In this document: piece by piece, positions 17,349 to 34,700 of the stretch
How the letters are laid out: each line of letters starts with the position of its first letter
Numbering within the stretch: position 1 is the first letter of the stretch
Assembly (NCBI RefSeq): GCF_024708915.1
Contig: NZ_JANJXQ010000003.1
Coordinates: 24,989 to 88,988, forward strand
Length of the DNA: 64,000 bases
Source of the DNA: Thiobacillus sp.
Lineage (GTDB): Bacteria; Pseudomonadota; Gammaproteobacteria; Burkholderiales; Thiobacillaceae
Direction of reading: 5' to 3'
Notes under the pieces: generated by a model
The model's database searches: none
What the model saw: only the letters and a program-made list of their open reading frames with translations
What the model was told of the DNA's origin: nothing
Program-made: the position numbers and the translations under genes

Positions 17349-19328
17349 ATGATCCCCGAACTCGGTCATTTCGCCCTGATTGTCGCGCTGCTGCTGGCGT
17401 TGACCCAGGCCATCCTGCCGCTGTATGGCGCGCAGCGCGGCAACTTCGCGCTGATGGCGGTGGCGCGGCCTGCCGCGCAGGGCCAGTTCGCGTTCGTCGC
17501 GGTCGCCTTTGCCTGCCTGGCCTATTCGTTTCTGGTCAACGATTTCTCGGTCGAGAACGTGGCGCGCAATTCGTTCTCGCAGTTGCCCGAGGTCTACCGC
17601 CTGACCGCCACCTGGGGCTCGCACGAAGGCTCCCTGCTGCTGTGGGTGCTGATCCTCGCCTTCTGGAGCACCGCGGTGTCGGTGTTCTCGCGCCACCTGC
17701 CGGAAGACATGGCGGCGCGCGTGATCGGCGTTATGGGCCTGATCTCGGTCGGCTTCCTGGTTTTCCTGCTCACCACGTCCAATCCCTTCGAGCGCCTGCT
17801 GCCCGCCGCGCCCGACGGCAACGACATGAATCCGCTGCTGCAGGACTGGGGCATGATCATCCACCCGCCGATGCTGTACATGGGCTACGTCGGTTTCGCG
17901 GTGGCCTTCGCCTTCGCCATCGCCGCGCTGCTGTCCGGCAAGCTCGACGTCGCCTGGGCGCGCTGGTCGCGGCCGTGGACTACCGTGGCGTGGGCCTTCC
18001 TCACCCTCGGCATCGTGCTCGGCAGCTGGTGGGCCTACCGCGAACTGGGCTGGGGCGGCTGGTGGTTCTGGGATCCCACCGAGAACGCCTCGTTCATGCC
18101 GTGGATCGCCGGCACGGCGCTGATGCACTCGCTCGCCGTCACCGAAAAACGCGGTGCCTTCAAGGCCTGGACCGTGCTGCTGGCGCTGACCGCGTTCGCG
18201 CTGTCGCTGCTCGGCACTTTCCTGGTGCGTTCCGGCGTGTTGTCATCGGTGCATGCCTTCGCCACCGACCCGGCGCGCGGGGCTTTCATCCTCGGTTTTC
18301 TTGCCGTGGTGATCGGCGGTTCGCTGGTGCTGTATGCGTGGCGCGCGCCGAAAATGATCACCGGCGGCGGCTTTACCTGGTTCTCGCGCGAGTCGCTGCT
18401 GCTCGCCAACAACGTGATCCTGATCGCGGCGCTGGGTTCGGTGCTGCTCGGCACGCTCTATCCGCTGTTCATGGACGCCATGGGACTGGGCAAGATCTCC
18501 GTCGGCCCCCCTTATTTCAACGCGGTGTTCGTGCCGCTGATGGCGCCGGCGCTGTTCCTCATGGGCGTGGGTCCGCTGGCGCGCTGGAAGGAAGCCAGCC
18601 TGCCGGACATGGTCACCCGCCTGAAGTGGGCGCTCGGCGTGGCGCTCGCCGCCGGCCTGTTGTTGCCGCTGACGCTAGAGGGTTTCAATGCCTGGGCGAG
18701 CCTGGGCTTTTTCCTCGCCGCCTGGATCGCGCTGACGGTGGTCGTGGCGTTCATCGACCGGCTCAAACATGGCCAAGGCGGCTTGCTGCAGAAGCTGGCA
18801 ACGCTGCCGCGCGGCTTCTGGGGCATGCAGCTGGCGCACTTCGGCATGGCCGTCGGCGTCGCCGGCATCGCCGTGGTCGCCAACTACTCGGCTGAGCGCG
18901 ACGTGCGCATGGAAGTGGGAAGCGAGGCCGAACTCGCCGGCTACACCTTCGTCTTCCGCGGCGCCGCCGCGCACGAGGGCCCCAATTACCGCGCCGCCCG
19001 CGGCACCGTGGAGGTCAGCCGGGACGGCAAGCCGGTGGCCACGCTGCACCCCGAAAAACGCATCTACAACGCGTCGGGCATGGGGATGACCGAGGCCTCG
19101 GTGCATCCGAACATCTTCCGCGACATCTATGTCGCCATGGGCGAACCGCTCGACGGGTCGGACGGCGCCTGGACCGTGCGCCTGTTCTACAAGCCGTTCA
19201 TCAACTGGCTCTGGTTCGGCGCCCTGTTGATGGTGGCGGGCGGATTCGTGGCGGCCGCCGACAAGCGCTACCGCATCGCGCTGCGGCGCAGCGAAGTGCC
19301 GAAGAATCTCGCGGCGCAGGGAGCCTGA
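17349..19328 (+). CDS. ccmF: Cytochrome c heme lyase subunit CcmF
   Basis: 659 residues, about fifteen membrane helices. The WWD heme motif is WGGWWFWDPTENASFMPW. GAGG at 17337-17340 lies well placed for the ATG. It ligates heme from CcmE to apocytochrome c together with CcmH. A 73-base gap separates it from ccmE with no evident promoter or terminator, so it appears to be in the same operon. Confidence 0.95.
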   Translation: MIPELGHFALIVALLLALTQAILPLYGAQRGNFALMAVARPAAQGQFAFVAVAFACLAYSFLVNDFSVENVARNSFSQLPEVYRLTATWGSHEGSLLLWVLILAFWSTAVSVFSRHLPEDMAARVIGVMGLISVGFLVFLLTTSNPFERLLPAAPDGNDMNPLLQDWGMIIHPPMLYMGYVGFAVAFAFAIAALLSGKLDVAWARWSRPWTTVAWAFLTLGIVLGSWWAYRELGWGGWWFWDPTENASFMPWIAGTALMHSLAVTEKRGAFKAWTVLLALTAFALSLLGTFLVRSGVLSSVHAFATDPARGAFILGFLAVVIGGSLVLYAWRAPKMITGGGFTWFSRESLLLANNVILIAALGSVLLGTLYPLFMDAMGLGKISVGPPYFNAVFVPLMAPALFLMGVGPLARWKEASLPDMVTRLKWALGVALAAGLLLPLTLEGFNAWASLGFFLAAWIALTVVVAFIDRLKHGQGGLLQKLATLPRGFWGMQLAHFGMAVGVAGIAVVANYSAERDVRMEVGSEAELAGYTFVFRGAAAHEGPNYRAARGTVEVSRDGKPVATLHPEKRIYNASGMGMTEASVHPNIFRDIYVAMGEPLDGSDGAWTVRLFYKPFINWLWFGALLMVAGGFVAAADKRYRIALRRSEVPKNLAAQGA

Positions 19329-19331
19329 ATC

Positions 19332-19853
19332 ATGAAGCGCTGGCTGCCGCTCGTCCTTTTCCTTGTCCTCGTCGGCTTTTTCGCCAAAGGCCTGTTTCTC
19401 AATCCGCGCGAGGTGCCTTCGCCGTTCATCGGCCGTACGGCGCCCGCCTTCACGCTGCCATTGGTGGGGAATGCCGGCGCGTCCTTCAGCCCGGCCGACA
19501 TGAAGGGCAAGGTCTGGATGCTCAATATCTGGGCGCCCTGGTGCGTGTCGTGCCGCCAGGAGCACGGCTTCCTGATGCAGCTTGCACAAAGCGGCCGCAT
19601 CCCCATCGTCGGCCTCAACTGGAAGGATGCGGATCGCGAAGCGCAGGCGTTGCTGGCGCGTACCGGCAGCCCCTATGTTGCCGTGCCGGACGATCCCGAC
19701 GGTCGCGTCGGTATCGATTACGGCGTCACCGGTACGCCCGAGACCTACATCATCGACCGGCAGGGCGTCGTGCGGCTGAAGCACGTCGGCCCGATCGGCC
19801 CCGACGTATGGCAGACCAAGTTCGAACCGAAACTCAAGGAGCTGGGCGCATGA
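19332..19853 (+). CDS. ccmG: Periplasmic thioredoxin-like protein CcmG/DsbE
   Basis: 173 residues: an uncleaved signal anchor (WLPLVLFLVLVGFFAKGLFL) and a thioredoxin fold with active-site Cys71 and Cys74 (WAPWCVSC) and the cis-Pro loop GVTGTPETYIID. It reduces the CXXCH cysteines of apocytochrome c before heme attachment. It sits three bases after ccmF and overlaps ccmH. Confidence 0.94.
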   Translation: MKRWLPLVLFLVLVGFFAKGLFLNPREVPSPFIGRTAPAFTLPLVGNAGASFSPADMKGKVWMLNIWAPWCVSCRQEHGFLMQLAQSGRIPIVGLNWKDADREAQALLARTGSPYVAVPDDPDGRVGIDYGVTGTPETYIIDRQGVVRLKHVGPIGPDVWQTKFEPKLKELGA

Positions 19854-20317
19854 AACCGGGCCGCATCGAGTCCATCCTGCTGGCCGTCCTGCTGACGGTT
19901 TCGCTGCCGGCGCAGGCCGACGAAGCGGCGCAGCCCAACGCGGACGACGCCGTCATCGAGCAGCGCCTGGTCGATCTGGCGGAAGACCTGCGCTGCCTGG
20001 TCTGCCAGAACGAGTCCCTGGCCGGCTCGCAAGCCGCGCTGGCGGAAGACCTGCGGCGCGAGATTCGCGCGCAGATGAAGGCCGGCAAAGACGACCGCGA
20101 GGTCGTCGCCTATCTCACCGAACGCTATGGCGATTTCGTGCTGTACCGTCCGCCGTTCAAGCCGGTGACCTGGTTGCTCTGGCTGGGCCCCGCGCTGTTC
20201 CTGGGCATCGGCGGCGGCGCCTGGGTCATGACTCTGCGGCGACGCCGCGACATGCAGGCCGCCCCGCTGGACGAGACAAAACGCGCCGCCGCCGCTCAAC
20301 TTCTGGAAGAAAAATGA
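19850..20317 (+). CDS. ccmH: Cytochrome c maturation protein CcmH (CcmL type)
   Basis: 155 residues: a signal peptide (LLAVLLTVSLPAQA), the redox motif LRCLVCQNESL with Cys49 and Cys52, a helical domain and a C-terminal membrane anchor (WLLWLGPALFLGIGGGAWVM). It corresponds to the N-terminal half of E. coli CcmH; the C-terminal half is the separate ccmI here. It overlaps both neighbours by four bases. Confidence 0.94.
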   Translation: MKPGRIESILLAVLLTVSLPAQADEAAQPNADDAVIEQRLVDLAEDLRCLVCQNESLAGSQAALAEDLRREIRAQMKAGKDDREVVAYLTERYGDFVLYRPPFKPVTWLLWLGPALFLGIGGGAWVMTLRRRRDMQAAPLDETKRAAAAQLLEEK

Positions 20318-21594
20318 ACCCGTTCTGGACCGTGTCCCTGTTCTGGATTGCCGCCGCCGTCTGCATCGTCGTTGCCCTGGCCTTCGTGTTGCCCCCCTTG
20401 TTGCGCGCGCGGGGCGGGGCAGGCAAGGCTGCCCGGCGCGACGTCAATATCGCCGTTTACCGGGACCAGATGAAGGAAATGGAAGCCGATCGCGCCAGCG
20501 GCCTGCTGCCCGAGGCGCAGTACCAAAGCGCCAGGCTGGAACTGGAAACCCGCCTGGCCGACGATGCCCTGGGCGCGGAAGAGCGTCCCGAACCCGCCCC
20601 GTCCGGCAGCCGCACGCTGGGGTATGCCCTGGGCGCCGTGTTGCCCGCCGCCGCCTTCGCGCTCTATTACTGGCTGGGCAACCCCGCGTCCCTGCTTGCC
20701 ATTGCCGATGCGCAATCCGCTACGGCCCATTCCGCCATGGCCGGCGCGGCGAACGGGCATGATTTCATGGACCTGATCCGCAAAGTGGAAGAAAAAACCC
20801 GGGCCAATCCGGCTGACGGCGAGGCATGGTCCATGCTGGCCCGCTCCTACGCGGCGACGGAGCGCTGGCCCGAGGCGCTGCAGGCATACGAAAGGGCGGC
20901 CGGCCTCTTGCCGCGGGATGCGTCGGTGCTGTCCGGCTATGCCGAGGCGCTGGCCATCGCCAACCGGTTCGTGCTGGCAGGCAGGCCGATGGAACTGGTG
21001 CGGCAGGCGCTGGAGATCGATCCCGAAGACCTCAAGGCCCTGGAAATGGCCGGCTTCAATGCCTTGCAGGAAGGCGACTTTCCCCGGGCCAGCGTGTATC
21101 TGAAGCGCATGCATGGCTTGCTGCCGCCGGAATCGCCGGTTGCCGAGAGCGTCCTGGCCGCGCTGAGGGAAGCCGAACGGCTGGCCCAGCCGGGGGTGCC
21201 TGGAGCGGCTAGTCCGCCTCCCGCCGACGGCGGGGCGGTGCCGATTGCCGCGGGCGCAACGATCCGCGGCAGCGTCGACGTCGCTCCGGCGCTCAAGTCC
21301 GGCCTCGCGGAGACGGACGTGCTTTTCCTCTTCGCGCGTTCGGACCCGGGCGGCCCGCCGGTTGCCGCGATCCGCGCGAGCGCCGGCCAGCTGCCGCTGG
21401 AGTTCGAACTCGACGACAGGTCGGCGATGAATCCCGGCAATACCCTTTCGCAACACAGGCAGGTGACGCTGGTGGCGCGCCTTTCCCGATCCGGCAACCC
21501 GATGGCCCAGCCGGGCGATCTGGAGGGCGCCGCCGCCAACGTGACGGTGGGCGCGAGCGGCGTGAAAATCCTGATCGACCGGCGCCGCCCCTGA
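20314..21594 (+). CDS. ccmI: Apocytochrome c chaperone CcmI
   Basis: 426 residues. The N-terminal part has two membrane helices (FWIAAAVCIVVALAFVLPPLL and TLGYALGAVLPAAAFALYYWL) with a conserved loop containing VYRDQMKEMEADRASG. The periplasmic region has TPR repeats (AWSMLARSYAATERWPEALQ). A C-terminal beta domain (TIRGSVDVAPALKS) ends in ANVTVGASGVKILID, typical of the long CcmI form. It presents apocytochrome c to CcmFH. Last gene of the ccm operon. Confidence 0.9.
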   Translation: MNPFWTVSLFWIAAAVCIVVALAFVLPPLLRARGGAGKAARRDVNIAVYRDQMKEMEADRASGLLPEAQYQSARLELETRLADDALGAEERPEPAPSGSRTLGYALGAVLPAAAFALYYWLGNPASLLAIADAQSATAHSAMAGAANGHDFMDLIRKVEEKTRANPADGEAWSMLARSYAATERWPEALQAYERAAGLLPRDASVLSGYAEALAIANRFVLAGRPMELVRQALEIDPEDLKALEMAGFNALQEGDFPRASVYLKRMHGLLPPESPVAESVLAALREAERLAQPGVPGAASPPPADGGAVPIAAGATIRGSVDVAPALKSGLAETDVLFLFARSDPGGPPVAAIRASAGQLPLEFELDDRSAMNPGNTLSQHRQVTLVARLSRSGNPMAQPGDLEGAAANVTVGASGVKILIDRRRP

Positions 21595-21649
21595 CGTGCT
21601 CCAAAGCCATACCCGGCCGCGGATCCGGGCCGCGGCGGCCGACGCGTCA

Positions 21650-24185
<2,536 letters not shown>

Positions 24186-24245
24186 TCCGCGACGAGGCGA
24201 AGCAACGTGAAGATCATTCGTCGTGAACTTCGCACCCTTCGCGGA
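24186..24245 (+). other. Potential structured leader between kdsA and eno
   Basis: Two nested helices can form: TCCGCGA (24186-24192) with TCGCGGA (24239-24245), and GCGAAG (24197-24202) with CTTCGC (24228-24233). They are separated by a small internal loop and precede the eno Shine-Dalgarno GAGG. There is no U-run, so it does not look like an intrinsic terminator. It may shape RNA processing or expression between the two genes. Confidence 0.35.
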
Positions 24246-24262
24246 CAAAAATTGAATTTTGA

Positions 24263-29102
<4,840 letters not shown>

Positions 29103-29126
29103 ACAAGAGGAATGTAGGGAAGAGAC

Positions 29127-29996
29127 ATGAAAAAAGTAACCAAAGCCGTATTTCCGGTCGCGGGGCTGGGCACCCGCTTCCTGCCGGCCACCAAGGCCAG
29201 CCCCAAGGAAATGCTGCCCATCGTCGACAAGCCGCTGATCCAGTACGCGGTGGAGGAGGCGATGGAAGCCGGCATCACCGACATCATCTTCATCAGCAGC
29301 CGTACCAAGCGCACGGTCGAAGACCACTTCGACAAGGCTTACGAACTGGAAACCGAACTGGAAACGCGCGGCAAGAAGCGGGTGCTGGAACTCGTGCAGT
29401 CGATCCGCCCAAACCACGTCAACTTCATCTACATCCGCCAGGCCGAGGCGCTGGGGCTGGGCCATGCGGTGCTGTGTGCGCAGCCTGTGGTCGGGAATGA
29501 ACCCTTTGCGGTCATCCTCGCCGACGACCTCATCGATGGCAATCCTCCCGTGATGAAGCAGATGGTCGACCAGTACAGTTATTACCAGTGCTCGGTGCTC
29601 GGCGTGCAGCAGGTGGCCCCGGAGGAGACGGCATCCTACGGCATCGTCGATGCCAGCCCCATGGCGGAGCGGGTGTCGCGGGTGAATGCCATCGTCGAGA
29701 AGCCGAAGCCGGAGGAGGCACCGTCGACACTCGGCGTGGTGGGGCGCTACATTCTCACCCCGCGCATCTTCCACCATATCCAGCATCTCAAGCCCGGTGC
29801 GGGCGGCGAGTTCCAGTTGACCGACGCCATCGCGGCGCTCTTGAAGGAACAACAGGTTCTGGCCTACGCCTACGACGGCATCCGCTACGACTGCGGCAGC
29901 AAGCTCGGCTACCTGCAGGCGACGGTGGAATACGCCCTCAAGCACAGCGAAGTCAGCGAGGACTTCGCTGCCTACCTGAAACAACGCGTTTGCTGA
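29127..29996 (+). CDS. galU: UTP-glucose-1-phosphate uridylyltransferase
   Basis: 289 residues. Makes UDP-glucose from UTP and glucose 1-phosphate. Signatures: [22 protein letters not shown] with the nucleotide loop, [28 protein letters not shown] and the metal-binding [11 protein letters not shown]-glucose is the donor for the sucrose-phosphate synthase encoded at 53457-55643, so it probably feeds that pathway as well as envelope polysaccharides. The stop is one base from the stop of the convergent gene. Confidence 0.96.
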   Translation: MKKVTKAVFPVAGLGTRFLPATKASPKEMLPIVDKPLIQYAVEEAMEAGITDIIFISSRTKRTVEDHFDKAYELETELETRGKKRVLELVQSIRPNHVNFIYIRQAEALGLGHAVLCAQPVVGNEPFAVILADDLIDGNPPVMKQMVDQYSYYQCSVLGVQQVAPEETASYGIVDASPMAERVSRVNAIVEKPKPEEAPSTLGVVGRYILTPRIFHHIQHLKPGAGGEFQLTDAIAALLKEQQVLAYAYDGIRYDCGSKLGYLQATVEYALKHSEVSEDFAAYLKQRVC

Positions 29997-29997
29997 A

Positions 29998-31392
29998 TCA
30001 GCCGCCGGGCTGGCCGTGCAGCCAGACGGCAGTTTCGAGCGCGTCGCCCGCAGCCAGCCCCTGCGCGATCAGCGCCGCCGCCATGCCGGCGAGGCGGTCG
30101 CCGGAGCCCGCCTGCGCCAACCACGGCCCGCCCGTGGTGTTGATCGCATAGCGGCCGTCCGGATGGGTGATCACGGTCCCCACGCCCTTGAGCGCGATGT
30201 GCGCACGGTACTGTGTGCTTAGCCGCAGCGCCGCTTCGATCCGGCTTTCCTGAATCGCCGCGACCGAGGTGCCGAGCAGGCGCGCCGCTTCGCCTGGATG
30301 CGGGGTGAGCAGCGTGGGCGCAGTGCGGTGTGCGACGTGCCCTGCGAGTTCGGCATCGATGGCGAGCAGGTTGAGCGCGTCGGCGTCCAGCAGCAGGGGG
30401 CCGGGCGCATCGAGTGCGGCGGACAGCAGCGCATGCGCGCGCGTTGTCTGCGCCAGCCCGGGGCCGATCACCAGTACGCCAGGCGGAGTGGCGGCCAGCG
30501 ACTCCGGTGTGGCGAGCATCAGCCGCGGCTCGCCGTAATCGACGACGAGGCGCTCATCGAGCGTGCCGACCGTCACCATCCCGGCGCCCTGTGCCAGCGC
30601 CGCGCGGCCGGCGATGAGGCAGGCGCCGACCATCCCCGGCGCACCACCGATCACGCCGACATGGCCGAACGACCCCTTGTGGCTGTTCTTCAGGCGCGGT
30701 GGCAGCCGATGGCGGCGCTCCAGTTGGGTCAGCGCGATACCGGGTGTAGCGGGCAGGGTGTCGACGCCGAGCGTGTCGAGATGCAGCGTGCCGGCATGGT
30801 CCGGACCGTCGGCGGTGAGCAGGCCGGGTTTCAGGCCGAGAAAAGTGAGCGTGTGGTCGGCGCGCACGGCGCAGCCGCGCACCGTCCCGGTGTCGGCGTC
30901 GAGCCCGCTCGGCGCGTCGAGCGCGAGGGTCGGGCAGTCCATGGCGTTGACCGCGGCGATCCAGCGCGCCAGCTCGCCTTCGATATTGCGTTCGAGGCCG
31001 ACGCCGAACAGCCCGTCGACGACCAGGCCGAAGCGCTGCGTGCCGGGAATGTCCGGCAGCACTGTACCGCCATCTTGCAGCCATCCGGTCCACGCGCGCG
31101 CAGCGTCCGGTGGCAGGCGCGCGGGGTCGGCACGGCTCACCAGCACCACGCGAAAGCCCTGGGTCCGCAGCAGCCGGGCCGCGACCACCGCGTCGCCGCC
31201 ATTGTTGCCCGGCCCCGCCAGCAGCAGCACCGGCTCGCCGGTGTCGGCGGCGAGCGCGGCGGCGAGTTCGGCCGTTGCCGCGCCTGCGCGCGGCATCAGG
31301 GGCGTGTCCGGGTGCGCCGCCGCCCAGGCCCGGTCGATGGCCTGGATGTCAGCGGCGTTGAAGAGCGGCGGCGAGGCGGGTGCGAGCGGCAT
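29998..31392 (-). CDS. nnr: Bifunctional NAD(P)HX epimerase/dehydratase
   Basis: 464 residues. Repairs hydrated NADH and NADPH. The N-terminal YjeF epimerase domain (about 1-210) has LLLAGPGNNGGDAVVAARLL, and the C-terminal YjeF/ribokinase-like ADP-dependent dehydratase has HKGSFGHVGVIGG, LLTPHPGEAARLLG and AQAGSGDRLAG. In the last motif the usual GSGDVL reads GSGDRL. Convergent with galU with a single base between the stops and no terminator hairpin. Confidence 0.93.
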   Translation of the reverse strand: MPLAPASPPLFNAADIQAIDRAWAAAHPDTPLMPRAGAATAELAAALAADTGEPVLLLAGPGNNGGDAVVAARLLRTQGFRVVLVSRADPARLPPDAARAWTGWLQDGGTVLPDIPGTQRFGLVVDGLFGVGLERNIEGELARWIAAVNAMDCPTLALDAPSGLDADTGTVRGCAVRADHTLTFLGLKPGLLTADGPDHAGTLHLDTLGVDTLPATPGIALTQLERRHRLPPRLKNSHKGSFGHVGVIGGAPGMVGACLIAGRAALAQGAGMVTVGTLDERLVVDYGEPRLMLATPESLAATPPGVLVIGPGLAQTTRAHALLSAALDAPGPLLLDADALNLLAIDAELAGHVAHRTAPTLLTPHPGEAARLLGTSVAAIQESRIEAALRLSTQYRAHIALKGVGTVITHPDGRYAINTTGGPWLAQAGSGDRLAGMAAALIAQGLAAGDALETAVWLHGQPGG

Positions 31393-31422
31393 GAGCGGGG
31401 TTGCGGACCGGATGGCGGAATC

Positions 31423-31451
31423 TTAGCAGGCGCGGTCCGATGGACTAGACT
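31423..31451 (+). promoter_or_regulatory. Possible sigma-70 promoter for the DUF3330 gene
   Basis: TTAGCA at 31423-31428, a 17-base spacer and TAGACT at 31446-31451, placing the start site about 25 bases before the ATG. It lies in the gap after the divergent nnr start. The match is moderate. Confidence 0.35.
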
Positions 31452-31482
31452 GAGTTCATTGCTCCGATCCGGAGGAAGCGTC

Positions 31483-31725
31483 ATGGAAACCCCACCTCGA
31501 ACTCCTGCGGGCGCGCCGGTGGCCACCTGCTCCGACGATGCCGTCTGCACAGTGCTGACGTGTGCGGTCTGTCTGGTGGAAGTGCCGCCCGATTCGATCA
31601 ATCTGGCCGACGCGCAGGATTATGTGCACCATTTCTGCGGACTCGACTGCCTCGACCAGTGGCGGCGTCGGGCGGAGCAACGGAGCGAGCCGCCCGGCGA
31701 GCCGAAGGGGGATCGGCTAAAATAG
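31483..31725 (+). CDS. DUF3330 small cysteine-rich protein
   Basis: 80 residues, preceded by a strong Shine-Dalgarno (GGAGGA at 31471-31476). Conserved elements are CAVCLVEVPPDSI, DAQDYVHHFCGLDC and LDQW. The paired cysteines and histidines suggest a small metal-binding fold. This matches the DUF3330 family, whose best-known members sit in mercury-resistance transposons, but no mer genes or transposon ends are visible here. The function is unknown. It is divergent from nnr and 27 bases before purL. Confidence 0.8.
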   Translation: METPPRTPAGAPVATCSDDAVCTVLTCAVCLVEVPPDSINLADAQDYVHHFCGLDCLDQWRRRAEQRSEPPGEPKGDRLK

Positions 31726-31752
31726 CGCCTTTGCCCGTTCGCAAAGACGCTC

Positions 31753-34700
31753 ATGCCTGCCCTCGTCTCCCTCCCCGGCGCAGCCGCGCTGTCACCGTTC
31801 CGTCTCGACAAGATCCGCCGTGAGGCGGCGGCGCGGGGCCTCGACCTGGGTACGCTGGCGGCGCGCCACTGGCATTTTCTCGAAGTGGAGGGCGCGCTCG
31901 ACGCCGCGCAGCGGGCCCAGCTGGAACAGGCGCTTGATTACGGTACGCCGACCGATACGCCGACTGCCGACGACCCGCTGATCCTCGTCACACCGCGCCC
32001 CGGCACGATCTCGCCGTGGTCGTCGAAAGCCACCGATATTCTCCGCAACTGCGGCCTCGGCAACATCCGCCGCATCGAGCGGGGCGTTGCCTATCACGTG
32101 CGGGATGCCGCCGGCCGGCCGCTGTCGGACGACGCGCGCGCGCGCCTGCTGCCGCTCCTGCACGACCGCATGACCGAGGCGGTGATGACGCTTGCCGACG
32201 TCGATCAGCTGTTCCGCCATGTGGCGCCGCGGGAGCTCACGCGCGTGGATATCCTCGCGGGCGGCCGGGGCGCGCTGGAAGCCGCCAACCGCGAACTCGG
32301 CCTCGCGCTGTCGGACGACGAGGTCGAGTACCTGGTCGACAACTTCACCCGCATGGGGCGCAACCCTACCGACGTCGAGCTGATGATGTTCGCGCAGGCC
32401 AATTCCGAGCATTGCCGTCACAAGATCTTCAATGCCGACTGGGTGATCGACGGCGTGGCGCAGGCGGGCTCGTTGTTCGGCATGATCCGCGACACCCACG
32501 CCGCGCATCCCGGCGGCACGGTGGTGGCGTATTCAGACAATTCATCGGTGATCGAGGGCGCCGAGACCCAGCGTTTCTATCCGCGCGCGGACGGCAGCTA
32601 CGCCTACAGCAGTGAGCTGACTCACGTGCTGATGAAGGTCGAGACGCATAACCATCCCACCGCCATTTCGCCTTTCCCTGGCGCTGCGACCGGCAGCGGC
32701 GGCGAGATACGCGACGAGGGCGCGACCGGCATCGGTTCCAAGCCCAAGGCGGGCCTGTGCGGCTTCTCCGTTTCCAATCTCGACATTCCCGGCTACACCC
32801 AGCCTTGGGAGGCGGAGGCCTACGGCAAGCCCGACCGCATCGTCAGCCCGCTCGCGATCATGCTCGAAGGCCCGATCGGTGCGGCGGCATTCAACAACGA
32901 ATTCGGTCGCCCCAACATCGCCGGCTATTTCCGCACCTTCGAGGAAACCGTGGCGGGGCAGCGCCGCGGCTACCACAAACCCATCATGCTGGCGGGCGGT
33001 GTCGGCAGCATCCGCGCCGACCACGTGCACAAGAAGCTGCTGCCCACCGGCACGCTGCTCATCCAGCTGGGTGGTCCGGGCATGCTGATCGGGCTGGGTG
33101 GCGGCGCCGCCTCGTCGATGGACACCGGCGCGAATGCCGCCGACCTCGACTTCGACTCGGTGCAGCGCGGTAATCCTGAAATGGAGCGGCGCGCGCAGGA
33201 AGTGATCGACCGCTGCTGGCAACTCGGTGAGGCCAACCCCATCCTATCCATTCACGACGTCGGCGCCGGCGGTCTGTCCAATGCGCTGCCTGAACTGGTG
33301 CACGGTGGTGGCCGCGGCGGACGCTTCGAACTGCGCGCCGCGCCGTCGGAGGAATCCGGCATGTCGCCGCGCGAGATCTGGTGCAACGAGGCGCAGGAGC
33401 GCTACGTGCTGGCGATTCCGCCCGGGCGCCTGGATGAGTTCCGCGCGATCTGCGAGCGCGAGCGCTGCCCGTTCGCGGTGCTGGGCGAGGCCACCGCGGA
33501 GAACCACCTGCTGGTGACCGACCGCCATTTCGGCAACGCGCCGGTCGACGTCGGCCTCGACGTCATTCTCGGAAAACCGCCGAAGATGACGCGCGACGTG
33601 GTGCACCAGCCAGCCTTGCCCGCGCCGCTCGCGCTCGACGGCATCGAACTGAAGGATGCCGTCTACCGCGTGCTTGCGATGCCGGGCGTGGCCTCCAAGA
33701 TGTTTCTGATTTCCATCGGCGACCGCAGCGTCGGCGGGCTGACCGCGCGCGACCAGTGTGTGGGGCCGTGGCAGGTGCCGGTGGCGGACTGCGCCATCAC
33801 CCTGGCGGGCTACCGCACCACGCAGGGCGAGGCGTTCTCCATCGGCGAGCGTGCGCCGATGGCGCTGATCGACGCGCCCGCGTCGGGACGCATGGCGGTT
33901 GTCGAGGCGATCACCAACCTTGCCGCCGCGCGCATCGACGGTCTCGGCAAGGTGAAGCTGTCGGCCAACTGGATGGCGCCGGCGGGGCACCCCGGCGAGG
34001 ATGCCGCGCTGTTCGATACCGTCGCCGCCGTATCGCAGTATTGCCAGGCACTCGGCGTGTCGATTCCGGTCGGCAAGGATTCGATGAGCATGAAGTCGGT
34101 GTGGCAGGAGGGTGCGGAGAAGAAGTCGGTGACTTCGCCGATCTCGCTGGTGATTTCGGCGTTTGCCATCACGCCGGATGCGACGCGGCACCTGACGCCC
34201 CAGCTGCGCACCGACGCCGGCGACACCGACCTCGTCCTCATCGATCTCGGTCTGGGCAGGAACCGTCTGGGCGCATCGAGCTTCGCGCAGGCGTTCAAGC
34301 AGGTCGGCGACCGCTGCCCGGATGCGCCGGCGCCCGCGCTGCTCGCCGCCTTTTTCGACACCGTTCAGGCGCTCAATGGTGCGGGCAAGCTGCTCGCCTA
34401 TCACGATCGCTCTGACGGCGGACTCTTCGCCGCGCTGTGCGAGATGGCCTTCGCAGGCCATTGCGGGATCGACGTCGATGTCGACGAACTGTGCTCCGAA
34501 AAGATCCGCCTGGACGTCGAGGATGAAGGATTGCCCGAACCGGTCGACGCGGACACGCGCGGTTATACCGAGCGCATTTTCAACGTCCTCTTCAGCGAGG
34601 AGACAGGAGCCGTGCTGCAGGTGCGCCGGACGGACACCGCGGCGGTGATGCGGGCTTTCTTCGATGCCGGCCTGCGCGCCGAGTTTTTTGTCATCGGCGA

